53,001 nt of DNA from Burkholderiales bacterium (GTDB taxonomy: Bacteria; Pseudomonadota; Gammaproteobacteria; Burkholderiales; Burkholderiaceae_C). The notes beneath the pieces are model-generated. The model made no database searches and had not been told where the DNA came from. It saw only the letters and a program-made list of their open reading frames with translations. This document shows, one piece after another, positions 39,263 through 48,565 of the stretch. A program made the position numbers and the translations under genes. The stretch lies in the NCBI GenBank assembly GCA_025363275.1, contig JANYEE010000190.1, positions 1 through 53,001 of the forward strand, written 5' to 3'. Numbering within the stretch: the stretch's first letter is position 1; each line of letters begins with the position of its first letter.

Positions 39263-40704
39263 TTGGTAGCAGCCTGTGCCATCAAATACTCCACCAGCAA
39301 ACCTACCGGCCGCCCGGTAGCGCCCTTGGCGGCCCCGCTCTTCCACGCTGTACCCGCAATATCCAAATGGGCCCAGGGAAACTTTTGCGCAAAACGCTGC
39401 AAGAACTTTGCAGCAGTCACCGCCCCACCAGCACGTCCGCCTATATTGGCCACATCTGCAAAGCTGGTTTTCAATCCGTCCGCGTAATCGTCGTCCAACG
39501 GCATTCTCCAGCACAAGTCTTGCGCGTGATCACCTGCAGTGGCCAAGGCCTGACCCAAGGCCTCGTCCGCAGCAAACAAGCCACTTCGCACGCCGCCCAG
39601 GGCCACCACGCAGGCGCCGGTCAGGGTAGCGATATCCACCACGGCTATAGGCTTGAAACGTTCGGCATACGTCAATGCGTCGCACAAAACAAGGCGCCCT
39701 TCCGCATCGGTATTCAAAATTTCAATAGTTTGCCCACTCATGCTGGTGACCACATCACCCGGTTTGACGGCTTTGCCGTTGATCATGTTCTCGCAGGAAG
39801 CAATCAGGCCCACTACATTGATAGCAGGCTTCAGCAACGCTAAAGTCCGGAAAACGCCCAGCACGCTAGCCGCGCCCGACATGTCGAACTTCATTTCGTC
39901 CATCTCACCCGCGGGTTTGATGGAAATACCGCCGCTGTCAAACGTAATGCCCTTACCGATCAATACGGTAGGCGCTTTGGACTTGGCGGCACCGTCATAG
40001 CGCAACACAATAAAACGAAGCGGCTCGTCCGAGCCTTGCGCAACGGCCATGAACGAACCCATTCCGAGCTTGGCTACTTCTTTAGGGCCAAGCACCTCAC
40101 AGGAAAATTTGGAAGCTTTGGCCAGCTCTTGCGCGGCCTGACCCAAGTGGGTGGGTGTAGCGTGGTTGGCGGGGCGATTCGCCCACTCTTTAGCCACTTC
40201 GCAACCCGCCACAATCGCTATCGCACGGTCAAACGTAGCCTGCACTTCAGTCGCATTGGTAGTGGTAATGCTCACTTTGGTCAAGGTGCGCGGCTCCGGT
40301 TTGGACTTGGTCAGTGTGTAGGCATAGGTAGCATCGGCCACCGCTTGGACAGTAGCCCGGACAGCATCTTCACGAGCTGGGGCGGCGAACGCGACCACCA
40401 GCTTCTTCAGGGAAGACGTTTTGGCACCGCCAATCGCAGCAGTCACAGCGGTGCGAACTTCCTTGGCGCTGCCCTCCCCAATTCCCGCCAAAACGACCCG
40501 CGTTGCGTTGCTTTGAATAGGGCGATACAAATGCAGCAACTTACCGGCTTTAGCCTCCAAATCGGCCGATTTGAGCGTTTGCGCGACCAACGACGACAAA
40601 TCATCTTTAGCGGGCTTGAAACCATGAGGTACCAGGACCACCAAAACGTCACATTTTTCGCTGGCTACGCCGACCAGTCCGAAGGGTTTGAGTTCAAAGT
40701 TCAT
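39259..40704 (-). CDS. pepA: Leucyl aminopeptidase (cytosol aminopeptidase, family M17)
   Basis: Two-metal aminopeptidase, 481 aa from ATG 40704 (open frame to 40791 is not needed). The metal and active-site segments are GKGITFDSGGISIKPAGEM (Lys and Asp ligands) and the family signature NTDAEGRLVL with DALTYAE. In E. coli PepA also binds DNA in Xer recombination and carAB control; this cannot be assessed here. Divergent from lptF with 44 bp between starts, and followed by holC. Confidence 0.97.
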   Translation of the reverse strand: MNFELKPFGLVGVASEKCDVLVVLVPHGFKPAKDDLSSLVAQTLKSADLEAKAGKLLHLYRPIQSNATRVVLAGIGEGSAKEVRTAVTAAIGGAKTSSLKKLVVAFAAPAREDAVRATVQAVADATYAYTLTKSKPEPRTLTKVSITTTNATEVQATFDRAIAIVAGCEVAKEWANRPANHATPTHLGQAAQELAKASKFSCEVLGPKEVAKLGMGSFMAVAQGSDEPLRFIVLRYDGAAKSKAPTVLIGKGITFDSGGISIKPAGEMDEMKFDMSGAASVLGVFRTLALLKPAINVVGLIASCENMINGKAVKPGDVVTSMSGQTIEILNTDAEGRLVLCDALTYAERFKPIAVVDIATLTGACVVALGGVRSGLFAADEALGQALATAGDHAQDLCWRMPLDDDYADGLKTSFADVANIGGRAGGAVTAAKFLQRFAQKFPWAHLDIAGTAWKSGAAKGATGRPVGLLVEYLMAQAATK

Positions 40705-40748
40705 AATTCGATCTTCCTTAGCGCAAGTATTAGGTGTTTGATCTGTCG

Positions 40749-41828
40749 ATGTTATTCCATTCCTCCATCCGCCAAGAGCTAACCCGAACATTTGGTGCCA
40801 CCCTGGTAGTCCTTGTGACGGTGGTCATGACCATGACGCTTATTCGCACCTTGGGCGAGGCATCGCGCGGTACTTTCAATCCTTCGGATGTGATGATCAT
40901 CATGGGTTACGTAGTCCTGTCAGATATGCCAACCATCTTGTCCATGTGCTTGTTCATTGCGGTGTTGACAGTGCTAAACCGCATGTTTCGCGACAGTGAA
41001 ATGGTGATTTGGTTTGGTAGCGGGCGCGGTTTAACCGCTTTGCTCAAGCCGCTTTTTCGCTTTGCCTGGCCTATTTTGGTCGTCATCTTCACACTGGCAT
41101 TCTTCATATTGCCGTGGTCTTTTGGCAGGATTGAAGACTTGCGTGATAAATACGAAAAGCGTGGCGATGTGGCCCGGATTCAACCGGGGCAGTTCCAGGA
41201 GTCCGCCAACGGGGACCGTGTATTTTTTATTGAAAAAGACGCGTCTGATCTTCAGGCAGGTAGCAATGTATTCATTGCCACTAAAGAGCAGGGCAAAGAG
41301 ACAATCACGTCTGCCCGCAGCGGGCACCTTGAAGTCATTGGTGCCGATCGATTCTTGGTGCTTGAAAACGGGCAACGCTTGGAGAAAACCAAGGGAAACG
41401 CCAATGTATCGGTCAGCGTTTTTAAGTCATATGGCGCCAAAGTGGGAACAGATGACGCATCTGCCCGCAGCTACATACCGACCGCAACCAAAACGACGCT
41501 GGAGCTTTTGCAGGTGCGAACACCCAAGCACTTAGCAGAACTGGCCTGGCGTGCGGGTGTCACACTGGCGGCCTTTAATTTTATTATTCTAGGCCTGGCT
41601 TTAGCGGGCGTGAATCCACGGATCGGGCGGGCAGCCAACATCGGTTTTGCATTCATGGCTTTCATTTTGTATTTCAATTTTTTGAGCTTGGGAAAAACCT
41701 GGATTGAGGGTGGGCAAATTCCTATGGGGGTGTTCGTTGTGGCCTTACATGGCAGTGCTTTTCTGCTGGCTACTGTGTTGCTACTGAAACGGAATAACGC
41801 CTGGACTTGGCGAAAGGCACACCAATGA
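40749..41828 (+). CDS. lptF: LPS export ABC transporter permease LptF
   Basis: Inner-membrane permease of the LptB2FG complex that extracts lipopolysaccharide. The product is 359 aa from ATG 40749 (FHSSIRQELTRTFGATLVVL); a GTG 15 bp upstream is also in frame. Three hydrophobic helices, a periplasmic beta-jellyroll domain (residues about 135-255) and three C-terminal helices give the LptF/YjgP layout. The stop overlaps lptG (ATGA). Divergent from pepA as in E. coli. Confidence 0.95.
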   Translation: MLFHSSIRQELTRTFGATLVVLVTVVMTMTLIRTLGEASRGTFNPSDVMIIMGYVVLSDMPTILSMCLFIAVLTVLNRMFRDSEMVIWFGSGRGLTALLKPLFRFAWPILVVIFTLAFFILPWSFGRIEDLRDKYEKRGDVARIQPGQFQESANGDRVFFIEKDASDLQAGSNVFIATKEQGKETITSARSGHLEVIGADRFLVLENGQRLEKTKGNANVSVSVFKSYGAKVGTDDASARSYIPTATKTTLELLQVRTPKHLAELAWRAGVTLAAFNFIILGLALAGVNPRIGRAANIGFAFMAFILYFNFLSLGKTWIEGGQIPMGVFVVALHGSAFLLATVLLLKRNNAWTWRKAHQ

Positions 41829-42931
41829 AAACCATACGTCGTCTCTTTTATGGAGAAGTCGTCACCACCGTGATGTTGGTCACACTTGGATTTATCGGGC
41901 TCTTCTATTTTTTCGACTTTGTGGACGAGCTTCAGGCTGTGGGCCGCTACAAAGCTGCGGGTTACACCATCCCCTATGCACTGATGTTTGTAGCCCTAAT
42001 GATTCCCAGCCACATTTATGAATTGCTGCCTATTACCGTGTTGATCGGGACAATATTTGTTATGGCGCGCCTCGCACAGAGTTCCGAGTTCACCATCCTG
42101 CGCACAAGCGGCCTTGGCCCGTGGCGCGCACTGCGTACCTTGTTTGCATTGGGTGTTGGATTTGTCGCATTGACGTTCGCCGTGGGTGATTACCTAGCGC
42201 CTATCGCAGACCGATCCGGACAATTGCTAAAGTCGCGTTACCAGGGCAATGTGACCGTTGGCAAAACCGGCGCTTGGCTCAAAGAAAAACAAGCACAAGG
42301 GCAATACGCGGTAAACGTCGGTGCCTTGGCGCCAGATGCCAGCATGCGGGATGTGCGTATTTTTGAATTTGACAACCAAGGCGCCCTGGTTTCCATGACG
42401 CAAAGTAAAACTGCGCGCTTTTCGGACGATGCATCTTGGTTGTTGGAGCAGGTGGACCGTACCGAGTTCTCAGGCAACAACGCCGAGGCTTCTCACGTTG
42501 AACGCACCATCCTCGACAAGTTTCGTTGGTCTACTGAGGTCAATGCAGAAATGGTGGCTACTGCCATCTTGCGGCCGGAACGGATGGGCACGGTGGATTT
42601 GTTTCAGTACATCCAGCATTTGAACTTCAATGGCCAGTCCTCCCAGAAATATGAGATCCAGTTCTGGAAGAAAGTTTTTTATCCGTTGAGCTGCTTAGTG
42701 ATGGTGGTTCTGGCGCTGCCTTTCGCCTATTTGCATTTCAGGTCAGGCGGTATCGCCACTTATGTATTTGGTGGCGTCATGGCCGGTATCAGTTTTGTAT
42801 TACTCAACAACGTACTGGGTGATTTGGGAGCTCTTCAGGGCTGGCAACCTTGGTTTACGGCGGCGTTGCCGGGCCTGATTTACTCCATGGTGTCCTTGGC
42901 GGCATTTGCTTGGCTGGTGATCAGGCGATGA
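41825..42931 (+). CDS. lptG: LPS export ABC transporter permease LptG
   Basis: Second permease of LptB2FG, 368 aa from ATG 41825 (KTIRRLFYGEVVTTVMLVTLGF). The coupling helix region near residue 80-95 (EFTILRTSGLGPWRALRTL) is typical, a periplasmic jellyroll lies between residues 125 and 260, and three helices close the protein. Start and stop are ATGA overlaps with lptF and with the short cbiX gene, so the three genes are translationally coupled. Confidence 0.95.
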   Translation: MKTIRRLFYGEVVTTVMLVTLGFIGLFYFFDFVDELQAVGRYKAAGYTIPYALMFVALMIPSHIYELLPITVLIGTIFVMARLAQSSEFTILRTSGLGPWRALRTLFALGVGFVALTFAVGDYLAPIADRSGQLLKSRYQGNVTVGKTGAWLKEKQAQGQYAVNVGALAPDASMRDVRIFEFDNQGALVSMTQSKTARFSDDASWLLEQVDRTEFSGNNAEASHVERTILDKFRWSTEVNAEMVATAILRPERMGTVDLFQYIQHLNFNGQSSQKYEIQFWKKVFYPLSCLVMVVLALPFAYLHFRSGGIATYVFGGVMAGISFVLLNNVLGDLGALQGWQPWFTAALPGLIYSMVSLAAFAWLVIRR

Positions 42932-43293
42932 CAAAAGCAATTATTTTGTTTGCCCACGGCTCCCGAGATCCACTGTGGCACAAACCCATGGAGGCCGTAG
43001 CGGCCCGAATTGCAGCACAGGCGCCTGACACCCCCGTGGCCTGCGCTTACCTGGAGTTATCAACACCTGATTTATCCACTGTCGTGGATCAGTTGGCAGG
43101 TTCGGGCATCACCGCTATTTCTATCGTGCCGATGTTTTTGGGTGTGGGCCGCCATGCCCGCGAAGATTTACCAATGTTGGTTAACGGGTTGCGGTTCCAG
43201 TATCCAAGCGTGACATTCACGCTGAATCCCGCTGTGGGAGAAAACGCAAAACTGGTGCAATTGTTGGCAGACATAGCGTTGGAAGGCCTATAA
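42928..43293 (+). CDS. Short CbiX/SirB-type sirohydrochlorin chelatase
   Basis: Single-domain class II chelatase, 121 aa, the short CbiX(S) form. The two metal-site His are in LFAHGSRDP (H10) and FLGVGRHAREDLP (H76). Long bacterial CbiX proteins hold two such domains; the short form is thought to act as a homodimer inserting Fe or Co into sirohydrochlorin. Translationally coupled to lptG, yet metabolically it fits cysB just downstream and the siroheme-dependent nitrite/sulfite reductase at the window end. Confidence 0.88.
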   Translation: MTKAIILFAHGSRDPLWHKPMEAVAARIAAQAPDTPVACAYLELSTPDLSTVVDQLAGSGITAISIVPMFLGVGRHAREDLPMLVNGLRFQYPSVTFTLNPAVGENAKLVQLLADIALEGL

Positions 43294-43340
43294 AACACCA
43301 TTTGCGGCATAATGAATTTCATCTTTAGTTGAAATTCGAT

Positions 43341-44306
43341 ATGAACCTGCACCAATTCCGTTTTGTTCAGGAAGCCGCCCGCCGCAACCTCAACCTCACC
43401 GAAGCTGCCAAAGCGCTGCACACTTCGCAGCCCGGCGTCTCCAAAGCCATCATAGAGTTGGAAGAGGAGTTGGGCATCGATATTTTTGCCCGCCATGGCA
43501 AGCGCCTGAAGCGCATCACCGAGCCGGGCCAGCATGTACTCAAAAGCATTGAGCTCATCCTGCGTGAAGTGGGCAACCTCAAACGCATCGGTGAGCAGTA
43601 CAGCGCGGAAGACAGCGGCACATTGTCCATCGCTACCACCCATACCCAAGCTCGTTATGTCCTGCCAGAGAAAGTGGCGGCATTGCGCACGGCCTACCCC
43701 AAGGTCAATGTTAGTCTGCATCAGGGCGCGCCAGCACAGGTTGCCCGCATGCTGATTGATGAAGTCGCTGAGATCGGCATCGCGACCGAATCACTGGCGG
43801 AGTATTCCGAGCTAGTTACGCTGCCCTGCTATGAATGGCAACACATGTTGGTTTTGCCTACCGACCACCCGCTGGCCCGCAAAGAGCGCATCACCTTGGA
43901 AGACGTGGCCGCCGAGCCATTGATTACCTACCACCCGTCCTTCACCGGTCGAACCAAAATCGACCAAGCCTTTGCTGCCCGCAAGTTGCAGCCGCGCATT
44001 GCTTTGGAAGCTATCGACTCAGACGTGATCAAGACCTACGTGCGCCTGGGCTTGGGCGTGGGTATCGCTGCTGAAATGGCGGTGCGGGATGTGGTGGAAG
44101 ACACCGAGAAAAACGGCGGCCTCGGCGGCCTAGTGGTGCGCCCTGCAGGCTATTTGTTTGGACAAAACGTTGCCCGCGTGGCCTTTAAGCGCAGCGCCTA
44201 CTTGCGCAATTTCGTCTATACCTTTGCCGAACTGCTGAGTGACCGGCTGGACCGCAAACTGATTGCCCGCGCCATGGACGGCCACGTGGAAGATTACGAA
44301 TTTTGA
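43341..44306 (+). CDS. cysB: LysR-type regulator CysB
   Basis: Master activator of sulfur assimilation genes, 321 aa from ATG 43341 (NLHQFRFVQEAARRNLNLTEAAKALHTSQPGVSKAI, in parts; helix-turn-helix residues about 18-40). The effector domain is of the CysB/Cbl kind (TTHTQARYVLP, YHPSFTGRTKIDQAF, RLGLGVGIAAEMAV). An in-frame TTG at 43329 is less likely. CATAAT (43308-43313) is a possible -10. The aminotransferase gene overlaps its stop. Confidence 0.93.
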   Translation: MNLHQFRFVQEAARRNLNLTEAAKALHTSQPGVSKAIIELEEELGIDIFARHGKRLKRITEPGQHVLKSIELILREVGNLKRIGEQYSAEDSGTLSIATTHTQARYVLPEKVAALRTAYPKVNVSLHQGAPAQVARMLIDEVAEIGIATESLAEYSELVTLPCYEWQHMLVLPTDHPLARKERITLEDVAAEPLITYHPSFTGRTKIDQAFAARKLQPRIALEAIDSDVIKTYVRLGLGVGIAAEMAVRDVVEDTEKNGGLGGLVVRPAGYLFGQNVARVAFKRSAYLRNFVYTFAELLSDRLDRKLIARAMDGHVEDYEF

Positions 44307-45451
44307 CGCCTTTACTCACCTCCCGCTTGCCCCATGTGGGCACCACCATTTTCAGTGTCATGTCGGCGCTTGCAGCCGAACACCAGGCCATTAACCTCGG
44401 CCAGGGATTCCCGGATTTCGATTGCGATCCCGCCTTGGTGGAGCAAGTTAACCAGGCGATGCAGAGCGGCTATAACCAGTATCCTCCAATGCCAGGATTG
44501 GCTGCGCTACGCGAGGCCGTTGCTATCAAAATAGAAGCACTGCACGCATATAAATACCGGGCCACAGACGAAATCACTATAACAGCCGGCGCTACACAGG
44601 GCATCACCACCGCCATTCTGGCCGTGGTGCACCCAGGAGACGAAGTCATCGTACTAGACCCCTGCTACGACAGCTACAGCCCCAGCATCGCCCTGGCCGG
44701 CGGCAGCGTAATGCGGGTGCCTTTGAAGCCGGGCAGCTTTAGACCCGACTTTGCCCGCATCGGCGCTGCCATCAATGCCAAAACCCGTGCACTAATTATC
44801 AACAGCCCCCACAATCCCAGCGCTACTGTTTGGTCCGATGCCGACATGCTGAAGCTGCAAGATATGCTGGCGCCAACCGACGTTCTGCTGATCAGCGACG
44901 AGGTATACGAGCACATGGTGTTCGATGGCGGCCAACACTGTAGCGTGGCGCGCTATCCGGACTTGGCCGATAGGGCTTTCGTGGTGTCCAGCTTCGGCAA
45001 GACCTACCACGTGACGGGCTGGAAAGTGGGCTATGTAGCCGCGCCGGCCGCCTTGATGGCCGAGTTCCGCAAGGTGCACCAGTTCAATGTGTTCACCGTC
45101 AACACGCCGGTGCAACACGGCTTGGCGGGCTACATGACCAATCCGGCACCCTACCTGGATTTACCGGCCTTCTACCAGCGCAAACGCGATTTGTTTCGCG
45201 AGGGTCTTGCGGCTACCCGCTTCAAACTTCTGCCAAGCGAGGGGAGCTACTTCCAATGCGTGGACATTTCCGAGGTGTCTGGTAAGTCAGAGGACGACTT
45301 TTGCCGCTGGCTCACGGCCGAGGTCGGTGTAGCAGCCATACCGTTATCAGCCTTCTATGGTGATGGGTTCGACCAGAAAGTGGTTCGTTTCTGCTTTGCA
45401 AAGCGAGATGACACCCTAAACCAAGCCCTGACGCGCTTGGCCCGGTTGTGA
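44303..45451 (+). CDS. PLP-dependent aminotransferase, YbdL (methionine aminotransferase) type
   Basis: Class I/II aminotransferase, 382 aa, from TTG 44303 which overlaps the cysB stop (TTGA). Conserved blocks are INLGQGFPDFD, NQYPPMPGLAALREA, NSPHNPSATVWSDAD, SDEVYEHMVFDG and the PLP Lys in SSFGKTYHVTGWKVGY. The pattern fits E. coli YbdL, which prefers methionine and aromatic keto-acid pairs, and suits a position after cysB in sulfur metabolism. Residues IKIEALHAYKY are encoded over a hairpin-like repeat (44522-44538). Confidence 0.92.
   Translation: MTPLLTSRLPHVGTTIFSVMSALAAEHQAINLGQGFPDFDCDPALVEQVNQAMQSGYNQYPPMPGLAALREAVAIKIEALHAYKYRATDEITITAGATQGITTAILAVVHPGDEVIVLDPCYDSYSPSIALAGGSVMRVPLKPGSFRPDFARIGAAINAKTRALIINSPHNPSATVWSDADMLKLQDMLAPTDVLLISDEVYEHMVFDGGQHCSVARYPDLADRAFVVSSFGKTYHVTGWKVGYVAAPAALMAEFRKVHQFNVFTVNTPVQHGLAGYMTNPAPYLDLPAFYQRKRDLFREGLAATRFKLLPSEGSYFQCVDISEVSGKSEDDFCRWLTAEVGVAAIPLSAFYGDGFDQKVVRFCFAKRDDTLNQALTRLARL
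44522..44538. repeat. Hairpin-like repeat inside the aminotransferase gene
   Basis: GCTAT-N4-ATAGAAGC, an interrupted copy of the GCTAT/ATAGC hairpin within coding sequence. I recall this TTGCTATCAAAATAG form as a common intergenic start in Comamonadaceae repeats; a search is needed. Confidence 0.35.
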
Positions 45452-45601
45452 TCAGCCAGTAACACTCAGCCCACCCGCATTTGGGGCCTCGGCTCCTGCA
45501 ATCTGTCTCTTGGCGCTGGCGCGTTGGGCCCCATCCCCCTAATCTTTGGCCTGAGCAACAGACTAACCCGAGCGCTGTCCCCAAGAAAAAGGTAAACCCT
45601 T

Positions 45602-47707
45602 ATGTTCAAAGCAGTTGGAAATGTGATTCACAAAACTCCTTGGTGGATCGTCGTATCAGGCGGCCTGATCACCTTGCTAGTGTTGGTACTGTTCACGGTA
45701 CCGATCCAGGTGATTCGCCTGCATGAAAGCGGCAACACGCCTGAGGAGCGCCGTGCTATCGAGCGCGAAATCAACCTTGCCTTTGGCGACCGAGCCTTGA
45801 ATTTTGCTGCAGACGTGGTCCAGGCGATGCGCGCCCGCACTGAGGACAATGCCCGTCAGCAGGAGCTAGAACACGCGCTTACCGAAATTGCCCGCGCCAA
45901 AAAAGAGTTGGCCAGTGCCCAGACCGACCTGAGCCGCAACGCCAAAGAAATGGCGGCTGAAACCACCGACCAAGCCCTGGAAGCCGCTCGCGATGCAGCC
46001 CAAGCAGCTTTGGATGCCGCCATCGGCGCCCGCGAAGCTGTGGAACAAGCCAAAGTCGATGCGATTGACCTTTTGCGTGAGCGCGGGCTGGACACGGCGG
46101 CTTCGGCCGGATCCTTTGCAGTCATGCTGCGCACCGCCCAAGACAACGAGAAAGCCGCACAAGAGGCTCTGGAATCTATAGAAAAAATGCGACTGCGCGT
46201 GCAGCAAGAAGGTCGGACAACACCCACTGCACCGTCCGCCCCCCCCGCAGTGCCAGCGACGCCAGCAGTTCCTGCTGTACCCGCCGTGGCTGCGCTGCCT
46301 GAGCCTGCCGTGCCCCCTGCACCACCGGCGCCACCAGGCCTACCCAAGGGCCAGTTTGGTGGCATCCACTTGCCCGCTGTTGTGGACATGACCGCCCTGC
46401 CCGATGGCTTCCGTGGTGAGATCCGCCGCAAGGTGGACGGCGACATGTGGCGCATTGGCGTGGGCTCCGCACTGATCCTTGCCTTCATCCCGCTGTTTGT
46501 GATGTTGCTGATTTCCAAGTACTTCTTGGGACGCTCACGCCGCGCCATTGCCGTGGCGGAAGAGAAAACCCAGCAAGCCGAGGTAAGCGACATGAGTCGC
46601 CAGATCACCGAAGCCCGCTTGCAAGCGTTGCAGGCTCAGGTGGAGCCGCACTTTTTGTACAACACGCTTGCCAACGTGCAAGCGCTGACCGAGATCGACC
46701 CGCCCGCCGCTAACCAAATGGTGGGGCATCTGATTCAGTACCTGCGCGCCTCATTGCCCAAGATGCGCGAGAACACCTCCACTGTGGGCCAAGAGCTGGA
46801 ACTAGTACGCGCCTACCTGAACATTCTGCAAATGCGCATGGGTGGTCGGCTGGGGTTTTCCATTGCTGTGCCCGATGACCTGCTGGCCAAGTCCTTCCCG
46901 CCAATGATGCTGCCGTCTCTGGTGGAGAACGCGATCAAGCACGGCCTGGAGCCGGTGCGCGAAGGCGGCCAAATTGACGTGCGGGTTGAGCGCGTCGTGT
47001 CGCTCCTGGGCGACCGTATCACCATCGAAGTGAAAGACACCGGCAAGGGCCTGGTAGCCGACTCGACACAACCTGGCGGTGGCGTGGGCTTGTCAAACCT
47101 GCGCGAACGCTTGACCGCCATCTACGGCAACAACGCCCGCTTCACGATTGAGTCCAACACACCGCGCGGGGTCGTGGCCACTATCGACATTCCTACCGAG
47201 GCCCCTAGCCCACCTGGAACGGTCATGGCGCAAAGGGCGAAACCCCAAACCGCGGTAGCGCCGATTCCCTCCACCGGCTGGCGCAAGGCGGTGGATCTGA
47301 CCAGCAAATCACACAGCGTGTGGGCGCGCATTGTGTCGCGCACTTTCATTGTGCTGATGGCGGCCTTGTGCGTGGTGTTTTTGCTCGCTTTATTGAGCCT
47401 CTACACTGGCTGGATGCCCGTGCAAGTGGGTGACTTCCAACTGGACGGAATGGAAGGCATGGCGCTGGGCTCCGTCGGCCTACTGGCCGCATTTGGCGCG
47501 CTGGCGTTAGCAATCTTGATCGTGGTGGCTGTCATTTACGGCCTGGGCTTTTTGTTTGCCGCCTTACTGGTGTTCATACCGGCCATGATTCTGATCTCGC
47601 TGTTCCCCGTGGTCTCGCCCTTCATTCTGATCGGACTGATCATTTACTGGGTTTCTAAAAAGCGAAAAAAAGACGCGGATGCCAGCAATAAAGTAGACCC
47701 GTATTGA
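45602..47707 (+). CDS. LytS/AlgZ-type sensor histidine kinase with C-terminal membrane domain
   Basis: A 701-aa kinase of unusual layout. Helix 1 (residues 16-34) is followed by a long extracytoplasmic Ala/Glu coiled coil (50-200) and a Pro/Ala/Val-rich stretch (207-247). Helix 2 (286-306) leads to a His_kinase domain with H350 in QVEPHFLYNTLANVQ, then an ATPase domain with N443 (LVENAIKHG), DTGKGL and GVGLSNLRERL. After residue 560 come about four more hydrophobic helices (579-601, 622-645, 647-668, 670-684) and a basic tail. Kinases of this family normally end after the ATPase domain. The LytTR regulator gene overlaps its stop. Confidence 0.9.
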   Translation: MFKAVGNVIHKTPWWIVVSGGLITLLVLVLFTVPIQVIRLHESGNTPEERRAIEREINLAFGDRALNFAADVVQAMRARTEDNARQQELEHALTEIARAKKELASAQTDLSRNAKEMAAETTDQALEAARDAAQAALDAAIGAREAVEQAKVDAIDLLRERGLDTAASAGSFAVMLRTAQDNEKAAQEALESIEKMRLRVQQEGRTTPTAPSAPPAVPATPAVPAVPAVAALPEPAVPPAPPAPPGLPKGQFGGIHLPAVVDMTALPDGFRGEIRRKVDGDMWRIGVGSALILAFIPLFVMLLISKYFLGRSRRAIAVAEEKTQQAEVSDMSRQITEARLQALQAQVEPHFLYNTLANVQALTEIDPPAANQMVGHLIQYLRASLPKMRENTSTVGQELELVRAYLNILQMRMGGRLGFSIAVPDDLLAKSFPPMMLPSLVENAIKHGLEPVREGGQIDVRVERVVSLLGDRITIEVKDTGKGLVADSTQPGGGVGLSNLRERLTAIYGNNARFTIESNTPRGVVATIDIPTEAPSPPGTVMAQRAKPQTAVAPIPSTGWRKAVDLTSKSHSVWARIVSRTFIVLMAALCVVFLLALLSLYTGWMPVQVGDFQLDGMEGMALGSVGLLAAFGALALAILIVVAVIYGLGFLFAALLVFIPAMILISLFPVVSPFILIGLIIYWVSKKRKKDADASNKVDPY

Positions 47708-47781
47708 TGCGCATTGTTGCCCAAGAGCAGTTAGCTTTTGCACGACAATGCGCAGCTGTTTGCCACAAATCGACCAAGCCC

Positions 47782-48555
47782 ATGCCCGTTACTGCAGTCA
47801 TTGCCGAAGATGAACCCATTTTGCGTGCCCAACTCAAAGCCAAGCTGGGCAAGCTCTGGCCCGAGCTGGTGATCGTGGCCGATGTGGGCGATGGGGAAGC
47901 TGCACTTGAGGCCATTGACGAGCACCGCCCGTCACTGGCCTTTCTGGATATTCAGATGCCGGAAATGACCGGCGTGGAAGTGGCGCGCAGCCTGGCTGCC
48001 AACCGCGAGCTGTGTTGTCACGTCGTGTTTGTCACCGCCTTTGATCAATATGCAGTGGAAGCGTTTGAGACCGATGCGGTGGACTACGTGCTCAAACCGT
48101 ATTCGGATGAACGCTTAAAAGCAGCCGTGGACCGCCTTAAGTCGCGCCTGGGTTCCGTGCCGCCCGCGCCGCCTCAAGACCTGGAAGCCCTTCTATCGCG
48201 GCTCACCGCCAAGCTGAACACAGGCACTGAGCCACTTAAATGGATCAAGGCCAGCGTGGGCCAAAACCTGCGCTTGATTCCGATCGACGAGGTCTTGTTT
48301 TTCCAAAGTGATGAAAAGTACACGCTGGTCGCCACGGCCGAGTTTGACGCGCTGATTCGTACGCCTATCAAAGAAATTCTAGAAGGTATTGATGCCAGTA
48401 AATTCTGGCAAATTCACCGTTCCACCATCGTCAACGCTTCTGCGGTGGACTCCGTGTCACGTGATTTCCGCGGCCAGGCCACCGTGAAGGTCAGGGGCCG
48501 CAAGGAACATCTGGTCGTGAGTCGCCCGTTCTCGCACCTATTCAAGCAGATGTAG
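47782..48555 (+). CDS. LytTR-family response regulator
   Basis: Receiver plus LytTR DNA-binding domain, 257 aa from ATG 47782. The receiver has the acidic pocket in IAEDEP, phosphoacceptor D56 in AFLDIQMPEMTG, T85 and K105. The LytTR domain (about 160-257) contains WIKASVGQNLRLIPIDEVLFFQSDEKYT in blocks and the closing VVSRPFSHLFKQM. An in-frame ATG at 47707 overlaps the kinase stop (TGATG) and would add 25 nonconserved residues; translation coupling speaks for it, domain boundaries for 47782. It converges with the next kinase gene, only 10 bp away. Confidence 0.92.
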   Translation: MPVTAVIAEDEPILRAQLKAKLGKLWPELVIVADVGDGEAALEAIDEHRPSLAFLDIQMPEMTGVEVARSLAANRELCCHVVFVTAFDQYAVEAFETDAVDYVLKPYSDERLKAAVDRLKSRLGSVPPAPPQDLEALLSRLTAKLNTGTEPLKWIKASVGQNLRLIPIDEVLFFQSDEKYTLVATAEFDALIRTPIKEILEGIDASKFWQIHRSTIVNASAVDSVSRDFRGQATVKVRGRKEHLVVSRPFSHLFKQM

Positions 48556-48565
48556 GTCGCCACCG

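Noticed and set aside
39263-39514. In-frame upstream extension of holC
   Set aside because: It overlaps the conserved pepA C-terminus in another frame; the GTG at 39262 gives a normal HolC length and an overlap start.
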